In this document: piece by piece, positions 48,723 through 55,729 of the stretch
Position numbering within the stretch: the stretch's first letter is position 1
Layout: each line of letters opens with the position of its first letter
NCBI RefSeq assembly: GCF_001548395.1
Contig: NZ_AP017367.1
Span: 4,749,001-4,813,000, forward strand
Direction: 5' to 3'
Origin: Leptolyngbya sp. O-77
GTDB taxonomy: Bacteria > Cyanobacteriota > Cyanobacteriia > Elainellales > Elainellaceae
Length of the DNA: 64,000 nt
Program-made: the position numbers and the translations under genes
The notes under the pieces: model-generated
Told to the model about the DNA's origin: nothing
Database searches by the model: none
Seen by the model: only the letters and a program-made list of their open reading frames with translations

Positions 48723-49114
48723 CTGTGCCCGCTAAACATCAAGTCGCAATTCAAGAAACCTCACTCAGTAAAGCGTCGAAATGTCCTGTTCTGCAAGAGT
48801 TTGCACGAACAGTTAGCGGAAAATCAATCCCTGAGCCACCCTGCAAAAGGTTAAAATATTTAGTAATTTGGTGTATGCTGCATTGCACAAGGTGTGCGGG
48901 CTGCATTTGTGGCGTTTCCTCCGCCAGACAATTCTTAGTCATGCCTAAGCTGTGAACTGCGCTAGAAGTCTATTCTGGCGATCGCCCCCAAAGTCACTCT
49001 ATCCGGTACTCATTTCACGACTGCCGTCTTCAAACTCCAGCCAGCCTACTTGAAACACAGCGCTACCGACGTTCCGTTTGCTCGCCCGATCCCATCCGTG
49101 GTGATGTAGCCGAT
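48723..49114. other. divergent intergenic region upstream of sasA
   Basis: 392 bp between the hydrolase start and sasA. No RNA gene or clear palindrome was seen; promoters for both genes must lie here. The short frames present have no support. Confidence 0.5.
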
Positions 49115-50293
49115 ATGGAGGCCCTATCCACTCCACCCAACCGCGCCGAACCGTCTCTGCAACTGCTGTTGTTTGTAGACAAGCGCCCTAGCTCCGTCGA
49201 AAAGATTCGGCAGATCCGCACTCGCCTCAAAGAGCTAGAGGCAGACCATCCATTCGACCTGCAAGTGGTAGACGTGGGGGAGCAGCCGCATCTGGCCGAG
49301 CATTTTCGCCTGATTGCCACGCCAGCCATTATCAAAATTTACCCAGAGCCGCGCCAAACCTTGGCTGGCAGCAACCTGATCGCCCAGATCGATAGCTGGT
49401 GGTCTCGCTGGAAACAGTCTGCCCAGGAAAACCGGATTAGCCTCGGTTCCACGCCGCCCTTGCCAGTGGGGATAGAGTCGCTGCCAGTTCCCAATTCCGT
49501 CACCTATTCGGCTGAGCTAATTCGCCTGTCGGATGAGATTTTTCGACTGAATCAGGAAAAAGAAGAACTTCAGGAACAGCTTCGATTCAAAGATCGACTG
49601 ATCGCGATGCTGGCCCACGACCTGCGAAACCCCCTCACAGCAGTTTCCATCGCGCTAGAAACGCTGGAACTGGGCAGCAGTATGCGAGAAATCTATGCTG
49701 AGTCGCGGCTGACCCCAGAAACCATGAGTCAGTTGATCAAGCACGCCCGCACCCAGGCGAAGACGATCGATCGCCTGATCACCGATACACTGCACGCTGC
49801 CAACAGCACAGGCGGCAAGCTCAACGTGCAGCCTCGCAAGTTTGACCTGGGCAAGCTGTGTCTTGGCTTAGTAGATGACTTTAAGGCTAAGCTGCAAATC
49901 AAGGCACAAACGATTACCACCGACATTCCAAGCGATTTGCCGCCTGTATATGCCGATCCGGATCGGGTGCGGCAGGTTTTGGTTAACTTGCTAGACAACG
50001 CGGTGAAATACACGCCTAATGGCAGTCATATTGAGGTTTCGGCGCTGCATCGCACGACGCAAAAGGTGCAGGTGAGCATCTGCGACGATGGGCCGGGTAT
50101 CCCGGCTGAAAATCGCGATCGCATTTTTGAAGACAGCTATCGGCTGGAGCGAGATGCCACGCAAGACGGCTATGGGATTGGGCTTGCGGTTTGTCAGCGC
50201 ATCGTGCGGGCGCACTACGGTCAAATCTGGGTCGATTCAGAACTGGGAGCCGGAAGCTGCTTCCACTTTACGCTCCCAGTCTATCGACCGTAG
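49115..50293 (+). CDS. sasA: circadian clock output histidine kinase SasA
   Basis: 392 residues. An N-terminal KaiB-like thioredoxin-fold domain (LQLLLFVDKRPSSVEKIRQIR, then HFRLIATPAIIKIYPEPRQTLAG; about 14-100) joins a HisKA domain with H168 in MLAHDLRNPLTA and a HATPase domain with N-box LVNLLDNAVKYTPNG, DDGPGIP and GYGIGLAVC. No membrane helix, as expected. SasA binds KaiC at night, autophosphorylates and phosphorylates RpaA to time global transcription. The partner genes (kai, rpaA) are not in the window. Confidence 0.96.
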   Translation: MEALSTPPNRAEPSLQLLLFVDKRPSSVEKIRQIRTRLKELEADHPFDLQVVDVGEQPHLAEHFRLIATPAIIKIYPEPRQTLAGSNLIAQIDSWWSRWKQSAQENRISLGSTPPLPVGIESLPVPNSVTYSAELIRLSDEIFRLNQEKEELQEQLRFKDRLIAMLAHDLRNPLTAVSIALETLELGSSMREIYAESRLTPETMSQLIKHARTQAKTIDRLITDTLHAANSTGGKLNVQPRKFDLGKLCLGLVDDFKAKLQIKAQTITTDIPSDLPPVYADPDRVRQVLVNLLDNAVKYTPNGSHIEVSALHRTTQKVQVSICDDGPGIPAENRDRIFEDSYRLERDATQDGYGIGLAVCQRIVRAHYGQIWVDSELGAGSCFHFTLPVYRP

Positions 50294-50322
50294 CGGGTTG
50301 CAAAGGGGCGATCGCCCCTGCC

Positions 50323-51039
50323 CTACATTGCGCCCACGCCAAACAGCACGGCGCGGATGGTTTTCAGAATCAGCGACAGGTCGTAGAGTGGGTGCCAGAG
50401 TGCCTGATAGCGAAGATCGAGCTTGACAATTTCCTCAAAATCATCGATTTTTGACCGTCCGCTCACCTGCCACTCGCCTGTAATCCCCGGCTTCACATTT
50501 AGCCGCAGCCAGTGATGGTCGGCGTAGTTGGCGACCTCATCCAGAGTGGGCGGGCGAGTGCCTACCAAGCTCATCTCGCCTTTGAGGACGTTGAGAAACT
50601 GAGGAAACTCGTCGATGCTCGTTTTTCTGAGAAACCAGCCGACGCGAGTCACCCGTGGATCGCGGCCGCGCTTGAAATTAAAAGGTTTTCCCTTTGCCGC
50701 ATCGGAGGGAGTATCCGGCTGCTCCTGCATCCGATCAGCCCCCTGAACCATCGTGCGGAATTTGTAAATCGTAAAGCAGTGTCCTAATAGGCCACAGCGC
50801 TGCTGACTGTAAAAGATGGGGCCGGGGCTATCGAGCCGGATGGCGATCGCCACGGGCAAAAAGATAATTGCTAAGACCAGTAACCCAACTAGGCTGCCAA
50901 AAATATCAAGCGATCGTTTGAACCAGTGATTTACAGAGGGGTGGGGTAGGCGATCAGGTGTTTGTACGTGCAGAGCGGGCGCTATTGAAACGGAACTAAG
51001 TGAGTCTTGGAGCGAATCTGGAGATGCATAGCGAGACAT
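50323..51039 (-). CDS. polysaccharide-initiating sugar transferase (WcaJ/ExoY type)
   Basis: 238 residues from the ATG at 51039, with AGAAAGGG upstream. A single membrane re-entrant helix (SLDIFGSLVGLLVLAIIFLPVAIAI) is followed by the Bac_transf catalytic domain: RLDSPGPIFYSQQRCG, KFRTM, KTSIDEFPQFLNVLKGEMSLVGTRPP and KPGITGEWQVSGRS. It links the first sugar-phosphate to undecaprenyl phosphate. The main polysaccharide locus (14.8-36.3 kb) has no such initiating enzyme, so this gene could serve it. It faces sasA tail to tail across 29 bp. Confidence 0.92.
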   Translation of the reverse strand: MSRYASPDSLQDSLSSVSIAPALHVQTPDRLPHPSVNHWFKRSLDIFGSLVGLLVLAIIFLPVAIAIRLDSPGPIFYSQQRCGLLGHCFTIYKFRTMVQGADRMQEQPDTPSDAAKGKPFNFKRGRDPRVTRVGWFLRKTSIDEFPQFLNVLKGEMSLVGTRPPTLDEVANYADHHWLRLNVKPGITGEWQVSGRSKIDDFEEIVKLDLRYQALWHPLYDLSLILKTIRAVLFGVGAM

Positions 51040-51355
51040 TAGTAGTAACCCTTTCTGAAGTAACAACCCTGTTGCAGGATGACCGCATAAATACGTAAAA
51101 ACCCTTTCGTGCAGGAATATATAGCAAGCGCTTATGGATCAAAGGTTCAGCAGAAACGTCTTTACGGAATCTTTGCAGAAGCCCGAAAGTAGCCCATGTT
51201 TTTAAAGTCTTCGTGAAGCTTTTTATGAACGCTCTATCAAGCGATTAAGACGAAATGTTAAGCAATAGTGTGCTTGGTAGCAACAGGCTGCCTTGATCAG
51301 GCTTTCTGGATCGCGCACCCGAGTTACGCATCCGTCCATAGGCTAACTCGCTCGC

Positions 51356-51464
51356 CCCCGCACGGAAACAGTCAGCAGCGTTCATGTTTCCACTTAACAG
51401 AAACGCCTAATTCCTTAGCCGCTTCACCCCGCACGGAAACAGTCAGCAGCGTTCATGTTTCCAC
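51356..51464 (+). repeat. 38-bp exact direct repeat, possible small-RNA locus
   Basis: Two identical 38-bp copies (51356-51393 and 51427-51464) are separated by 33 bp. Each contains CGGAAACAGTCAGC and ends in TGTTTCCAC, so GGAAACA and TGTTTCC can pair in a hairpin with a 14-nt loop. The GGAAACA element recalls the cyanobacterial Yfr2-type small RNAs, where it is repeated. The layout also looks like a two-repeat CRISPR, but no cas genes are present. The identity is unresolved. Confidence 0.55.
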
Positions 51465-51480
51465 CTTATTCATTCAGGTG

Positions 51481-51545
51481 AGGCAGTTTACTGAGGTAGT
51501 TTACTGAGGCAGTTTACTGAGGCAGTTTACTGAGGCAATGTCCTG
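51481..51545 (+). repeat. 13-bp tandem repeat array A
   Basis: Five units of AGGCAGTTTACTG, the second with one change and the fifth degenerate, lie 17 bp after the 38-bp repeat pair. Function unknown. Confidence 0.85.
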
Positions 51546-51596
51546 AAGCTATATGCAGAGACCGCGAACGACTGGTCAAGACAGTGAATGGGCGAT

Positions 51597-51661
51597 CGCC
51601 CCAATCTCTCGCCCCAATCTCTCGCCCCAATCTCTCGCCCCAATCTCTCGCCCCAATCTCC
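51597..51661 (+). repeat. 13-bp tandem repeat array B
   Basis: Five units of CGCCCCAATCTCT, the first one merging with a HIP1 site (GCGATCGCC). The unit length equals that of array A, but the sequence is unrelated. Confidence 0.88.
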
Positions 51662-51796
51662 TGGGCAACCGCTGCAAACAGCATCACAGATTATTAAACT
51701 GTGTGACAAGATGTTCCCGATGCTCCCGATTTAGCCGAAAGTGTTGGACAGTAGCACGTTTATTGGCGTGTCGTTTGTTATTAGGAGTGTTACAAA

Positions 51797-51892
51797 ATGG
51801 CTTTGTCAGATACTCAAGTTCTTACAGCGCTGGTGATTGCTCTACTGCCTGCGGTGCTGGCATTTCGGCTTTCGACCGAGCTGTATAAGTAA
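51797..51892 (+). CDS. psaM: photosystem I reaction centre subunit XII (PsaM)
   Basis: 31 residues, below usual gene-finding limits. The protein starts MALSDTQVLTALVIALLP and ends FRLSTELYK, matching PsaM almost residue for residue over its whole length. It is a single thylakoid-membrane helix at the trimer-side periphery of photosystem I. The ribosome binding site AGGAGTG lies 9 bp upstream. A strong hairpin follows 15 bp after the stop, so it is transcribed alone. Confidence 0.97.
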   Translation: MALSDTQVLTALVIALLPAVLAFRLSTELYK

Positions 51893-51907
51893 GTCGTCAG
51901 TCTGTTG

Positions 51908-51950
51908 GGGCTGAGTCTCTACTGGGCACTGCTGCGCGGCGACTCAGCCC
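51908..51950 (+). terminator. hairpin downstream of psaM
   Basis: A perfect 10-bp stem, GGGCTGAGTC / GACTCAGCCC, with a 23-nt inner part. Only a short T-rich stretch follows (GGTTTCTCTC), so it may act as a terminator or as a 3' stabilising hairpin. Confidence 0.75.
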
Positions 51951-52141
51951 TCTCAGGTTTCTCTCAACCCCCTTACTCGAGCCTGCCTGGATCTCAGACT
52001 TGCAGATTTTCAGACTTAAGGTTGCCAAATTTAGGTCTTAAGTTTTGGCGCGAGGGGTGCCAGAGCTTTGCATAGCGATTATATTGGGGTAGATTCCGGG
52101 CTACCGGTCAAATCGCCCCGTTTTTTATATGAACTGCTAGC

Positions 52142-52759
52142 ATGAATGCGATTCAACCCTCCCGCCCGCCGCTTTACCCTGTCGAGCCAGTTCGCAAGCA
52201 GCCTCCCCGCCCAAAACGCAGGCTCCGGCAGCGGCGCAATCCCCATCAGTCGGTTGCGGTTGAAGCCAGCCTTCGGTTAGCCGTGAATGTGGTGGTGGGG
52301 ATGGTGGCGATCGCCTCAATTGTCCGGCTGCTGCCCCAAAACATTAGCCAGCAGCAAAAGCTCAACACGCTCCAGTCGGATGTGGCTGCGCTAGAGCAAC
52401 GGGTGGATCGACTTCAAGAAACCTTTGCCCGCCAGTTTGATGCAGGCCAAGCCCGCAGCGTTATGCAAGAGGAAACAGGGCGAATTGGCATTGGTCAGCG
52501 TCCGGTTGTCTGGGTGAAGCCTGCTGCGGATGCGGCGATCGCCCCCAGCCCTGCTTCTGTTTCCGAAAGCGCAGCAAACCTGGCGAACCCCGTTTCGTCT
52601 GTCGCGCCTCCTGTCTCGCCGCCAGATACAACCCCCGCTACCCCGCCTGCTCCCAGCCAGACCGATGCTTCTGGGGCGGGTATGGTGTCTTCTCCTGCGT
52701 TGGGTCAGGCTCCGGTCGCTGCTCCAAGTCGGGCATCGGCTGCCCTCTTGGGCTGGTAG
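52142..52759 (+). CDS. conserved cyanobacterial membrane-anchored protein, unknown function
   Basis: 205 residues: a Pro/Arg-rich cytoplasmic N-terminus (residues 1-40), one membrane helix (LAVNVVVGMVAIASIVRLLP, about 45-64), a short coiled coil (KLNTLQSDVAALEQRVDRLQETFARQFD), then a long Pro/Ala/Ser-rich low-complexity tail. This layout suggests a structural or scaffold protein with its coiled coil outside the cytoplasm; no domain was recognised. Confidence 0.75.
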   Translation: MNAIQPSRPPLYPVEPVRKQPPRPKRRLRQRRNPHQSVAVEASLRLAVNVVVGMVAIASIVRLLPQNISQQQKLNTLQSDVAALEQRVDRLQETFARQFDAGQARSVMQEETGRIGIGQRPVVWVKPAADAAIAPSPASVSESAANLANPVSSVAPPVSPPDTTPATPPAPSQTDASGAGMVSSPALGQAPVAAPSRASAALLGW

Positions 52760-52966
52760 CATCGAAATTTAACCTGCTGAAGGGCGATTTGAAGGGCGAT
52801 CGCACTAGGGCGAGCTAAGTTCGAGGGGATTGTTTACGAATTCAAGGGAATTATAAGGGTGCTAGTTTTGACGAGACAGTCTTGCTCCCGGTTACAGTGA
52901 CTCCTCACATCTACCGATTTGCCTGGAGTTAGATGTCGATTGGGGTTGACTATGATTGGGTTAGGT
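52760..52966. other. intergenic sequence before MITE copy 3
   Basis: Together with the MITE-like repeat that follows, this forms a gene-free stretch of 358 bp between 52759 and 53118. A HIP1 site is at about 52796. No terminator or RNA was recognised. Confidence 0.4.
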
Positions 52967-53059
52967 ACAGCGTTTTTGAAGCTAGTGAGGTATGTGGATA
53001 GTCCAGAAGCGTTTGCTTCGTTAGGACTGTGCGTGCCTCACCCTGCAAGAAAATGCTGT
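52967..53059 (+). repeat. MITE-like repeat, copy 3
   Basis: 93 bp, the same length and ends as the copy at 26121 (ACAGCGTTTTTGAAGCTAGT at the left, CAAGAAAATGCTGT at the right), with a diverged middle. It sits 58 bp before the start of the next gene and could carry or disturb its promoter. Confidence 0.82.
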
Positions 53060-53117
53060 GTAGCTTCAGCCGCTTAACAGGTCACCCCTGCTCTCTTTGG
53101 AATGGTGCCTCTGGGTC

Positions 53118-53906
53118 ATGTCGATTCAAAAATTCCCCCTAGCCACACTCCTCAAGATCAGGCGATATATACAGACGACCCTGGCGTTGCCTGATGCAGA
53201 GCAGCAGGCAAAGGTGGTAGAAACGCTAGACGATCTGCCAGAGCCGGAATCTATCGATGACCTGAGCGGGCTGTTTTCTTCGGGAACGCCCATTGTTACG
53301 ACCCTTTCGCCGATTTTGCAAGAGCAGTGGTTTATTAGCACAGTGAATCCGGCCGCGCCGCTGATCAAGATGCCAGGGCTGTGGCTAAAGCCGGGGTTTC
53401 GCCTAGTGAGCTATTTGTATCGCTCGGCAGAAGGCAGCGGTGTCGGGGTGGTGTGGGCCGTGCCAGAAGACTTTGGCACCACGGCTCAGCTTGAAAAGGC
53501 CGTGAGAGAGAAAAGCAATATTGCTCAGATCCCCAAGCCAGAAGGGGCGCTCAGCCACGCTATGGATGCCATTGAGGGCGATCGCTCGGCGGCTTCGTTT
53601 GTGCTGGCATCGATTTTACGACGAGAGCTTCAGGAACTGGGCACGTTGGGCGATCGCCGCAACTGGGCCTACCACCATCTCATTGAGGACATCCCTACTA
53701 AATACAACTGGCAGTGGCGAGCCGAGATCCCCAAAGACCTGTCGCCCAAGGTGCGCCTCTATCCCGACGGCCACGCAGCCGTGGAGCTATTCTCCTGTCG
53801 GGTTTCTGGAACCAAGACGCTGTATCGCCACCTCGATCGCTATCCGCCCAATTCCTACAAGCCCGATAGCCTGGATAAGATGCTGGCGGTGGAGCAGGTG
53901 GGTTAG
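53118..53906 (+). CDS. conserved cyanobacterial hypothetical protein
   Basis: 262 residues from the ATG at 53118 (MSIQKFPLATLLKIRRYIQ). Helical N-terminus, acidic linker, then mixed alpha/beta with GFRLVSYLYRSAEGSGVGVVWAVPEDFG and a C-terminal YHHLIEDIPTKYNWQWRAEIPKDLSPKVRLYPDGHAAVELFSCRVSG. No known catalytic motif and no membrane helix. Its upstream region is the MITE-like repeat. Confidence 0.75.
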   Translation: MSIQKFPLATLLKIRRYIQTTLALPDAEQQAKVVETLDDLPEPESIDDLSGLFSSGTPIVTTLSPILQEQWFISTVNPAAPLIKMPGLWLKPGFRLVSYLYRSAEGSGVGVVWAVPEDFGTTAQLEKAVREKSNIAQIPKPEGALSHAMDAIEGDRSAASFVLASILRRELQELGTLGDRRNWAYHHLIEDIPTKYNWQWRAEIPKDLSPKVRLYPDGHAAVELFSCRVSGTKTLYRHLDRYPPNSYKPDSLDKMLAVEQVG

Positions 53907-53970
53907 CTGGCCGGATTCTCAAATCTCTGGAGTCAATTGGGATCAATTGGTCAGCTAATCTTGTGGTCAG

Positions 53971-54390
53971 CTAATCTTGCACATAGTCCTGCCCAGATAG
54001 CAGCGCCATCTCCGCCCGCACAAATTCGCGCCCCAAATAAGCAGCATGGTCAAGATAGCTGATGGGGCAGGGCTGCGCTTTTTCAAAAATTTCGACGCAG
54101 AGTTCCTTGGCGGTGCGTCCGCGAAAGGTTGCGGTGGGCGATCGCTTCAGGGAACCGTTACAAGGCAATGGCTCACCTGTCTCCGGATCGCAGGCTAGCC
54201 CCTTGTCGTTGATGACGTTAGAAAAATGGTCTGCACAAATCAGCTTGGCATCCCGATCTACATAAATAATGAAGTAGCCCTGGGGATCTAGCTCAATGTA
54301 GCGATTGGATAGCTTGTCATCTAGAGCGGCGTATTCATTGCGGAGCGCGATCGCCTCAGGACGCAGCTCTTGTTCAGCAGCTTGGTTCAT
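53971..54390 (-). CDS. DUF4346-like protein
   Basis: 139 residues. The sequence GYFIIYVDRDAKLICADHFSNVINDKGLACDPETGEPL and RGRTAKELCVEIFE, ending YLGREFVRAEMALLSGQDYVQD, fits the DUF4346 family, widespread in cyanobacteria and also found fused to other domains. Function unknown. It is the last chromosomal gene before the left end of the tRNA-integrated island. Confidence 0.8.
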   Translation of the reverse strand: MNQAAEQELRPEAIALRNEYAALDDKLSNRYIELDPQGYFIIYVDRDAKLICADHFSNVINDKGLACDPETGEPLPCNGSLKRSPTATFRGRTAKELCVEIFEKAQPCPISYLDHAAYLGREFVRAEMALLSGQDYVQD

Positions 54391-54503
54391 AACAAAGGTA
54401 GAGGTTTTCGGAAGCGATGGGTATTGGAGTGTAGCCCACTCCCTAATCTATCGCATCCCAGCAGAGTGTCGGATAGAGCAGGCGGACTGGGTGATGCCGT
54501 TGA

Positions 54504-54551
54504 AAGCGGGTGATGGGACTCGAACCCACGACATTCAGCTTGGGAAGCTGA
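54504..54551 (-). repeat. attL: displaced 3' fragment of tRNA-Gly
   Basis: 48 bp identical to 62253-62300, covering the anticodon arm to the 3' end of tRNA-Gly. The 5' half of the tRNA is absent, so this is not a gene but the left integration scar. Confidence 0.92.
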
Positions 54552-54595
54552 TAAAAATCTTTGTACATCAAGGCTTTTAAGACCTTTTGCGAATT

Positions 54596-54616
54596 TCTAC
54601 ACCCAATTTACACCCA
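54596..54616 (+). promoter_or_regulatory. candidate integrase arm-type site, left
   Basis: Two direct units of TACACCCA (spacer ATTT) lie 45 bp inside attL. The same sequence with three units is at 62103-62134 near attR. Direct repeats at both inner flanks are typical of integrase arm-binding sites; binding itself is inferred. Confidence 0.5.
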
Positions 54617-54663
54617 AAAAATTTTCTTCATCTTCCCTTCATGGAGAACTGAGGCGATTGCCT

Positions 54664-54888
54664 CTACTCCTCTTCATCTCCATCTGGGATGTATTTCAGA
54701 AAATCACCAGGCTGTGCATTAAACGCCCGACAGATTGCATCCTGGTTCTCTCTAGAAGGATATGCCTTCGGATCGCTATAGAGCCTATACGCGGTTGCCT
54801 GGGGCAGACCGGTATTCTTCCAGAACTCATAAGCGTTTTTGCAGCCCCTAGACTGGGCGAATTCTGCGATGGTGTTGATCATGGTCAT
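54664..54888 (-). CDS. small helix-turn-helix regulator
   Basis: 74 residues: TIAEFAQSRGCKNAYEFWKNTGLPQATAYRLYSDP then QDAICRAFNAQPGDFLKYIPDGDEEE, a single XRE/Cro-like HTH domain with an acidic tail. It probably represses its own promoter and the divergent small ORFs, a common switch on mobile elements. The operator-like repeats at 54900-55000 lie directly upstream. Confidence 0.85.
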   Translation of the reverse strand: MTMINTIAEFAQSRGCKNAYEFWKNTGLPQATAYRLYSDPKAYPSRENQDAICRAFNAQPGDFLKYIPDGDEEE

Positions 54889-54899
54889 CCCCTGAGGGT

Positions 54900-55000
54900 A
54901 TCACTCCCACTCAAAAGATACTCTTACTGAGTGAATACCTCCACTCAAAAGGAGCTCTCATCTAGTGGATACTCTCGCTCAATAAGAGTATAGTGAGAAT
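54900..55000. promoter_or_regulatory. operator-like repeats between divergent island genes
   Basis: The octamer GATACTCT occurs twice (54917-54924 and 54968-54975). The second forms a 7-bp inverted repeat, ATACTCT / AGAGTAT (54969-54975 and 54985-54991). CACTC/GAGTG half-sites lie around them. It is the likely binding region of the adjacent HTH protein. Confidence 0.5.
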
Positions 55001-55064
55001 CAAAGCCCAGTCCCACCGACTTGCAATCTAGAGGACTGGGCAGCTCACAGATGGAGTTACACCC

Positions 55065-55286
55065 ATGATGACAGATAAAGAACGGTACGAAGCCGCCAAA
55101 TCAGCCGCAGGGGAAGCGATCGACGCGATCCTCACCTGCTACTGGGAGGCGAGCTTTCAATGCGCTCTGTTCGAAGAACGGTTAGCCGAGACAATCCACT
55201 TCTTCACTCGAAATGCTCGGAGCGTGGATGAGCCGCCGAATCCTGAGTGGATCGCAGAGCTAGACCCGGAAGATGTCCATGTCTAA
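55065..55286 (+). CDS. small island-encoded hypothetical protein
   Basis: 73 residues, preceded by GGAG at a suitable distance. A helical protein (RYEAAKSAAGEAIDAILTCYWEASFQCALFEERLAETIHFF) with an acidic C-terminus. No family recognised. It overlaps the next small ORF by 14 bp, so the two form one unit divergent from the HTH gene. Confidence 0.65.
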   Translation: MMTDKERYEAAKSAAGEAIDAILTCYWEASFQCALFEERLAETIHFFTRNARSVDEPPNPEWIAELDPEDVHV

Positions 55287-55500
55287 CTTTAGCGAGATGG
55301 AGATGAAGGCTGGAACCCTGTTCTATCAGGGCAAGAAGGCAAAGCTCGATTATGAGGGTTATTGCGACGTGGTGAAGAAGACCGGGGATCTCTACCTGCA
55401 ATTGCTGGCAGATTATCTGGAACGAGTACCTAATGAGGAAATTTCAACGCGGGCGATCGCCATTGGCAACCTAATGGTTGAGGTTCAGGGAATTCTGTAG
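55273..55500 (+). CDS. small island-encoded hypothetical protein
   Basis: 75 residues, overlapping the upstream ORF; a second ATG lies 6 bp later. Core GTLFYQGKKAKLDYEGYCDVVKKTGDLYLQLLADYLERV looks like a compact alpha/beta protein. It contains a HIP1 site, so it probably comes from a cyanobacterial pool. No function recognised. Confidence 0.65.
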   Translation: MSMSNFSEMEMKAGTLFYQGKKAKLDYEGYCDVVKKTGDLYLQLLADYLERVPNEEISTRAIAIGNLMVEVQGIL

Positions 55501-55729
55501 CAGATTGTTGGTCTTGAATCATTCAACGTGGAGAACACGGCATCGCTGTCGTGTTCTTCACGTTTTCATGGCTAGGCTATCATCACGACTTCATGTTGAT
55601 TTGTTTGATTTCGTAAAATTCCTGATATTTATCTAAAAAAGTCCGATATCTGTTGATCTGAACTGGGAAAGATTACCTAGAAGAGTATTAGCGTGTCATA
55701 ACGGATCTTGGACTTAGGACTTCAAAAAC

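Noticed and set aside
50304..50319. AGGGGCGATCGCCCCT palindrome as a terminator between sasA and the sugar transferase gene
   Set aside because: It is a HIP1 site with symmetric flanks, and no T-run follows on either strand, so a terminator call is not supported.
51356..51464. Two-repeat CRISPR array
   Set aside because: Only two repeats, no cas genes in the window, the repeat carries an internal hairpin, and the neighbouring DNA is full of other tandem repeats. A duplicated RNA or simple duplication fits better.
54504..54551. A second tRNA-Gly gene
   Set aside because: Only the anticodon arm and 3' half are present; acceptor 5' strand and D-arm are missing. It is the attL scar.
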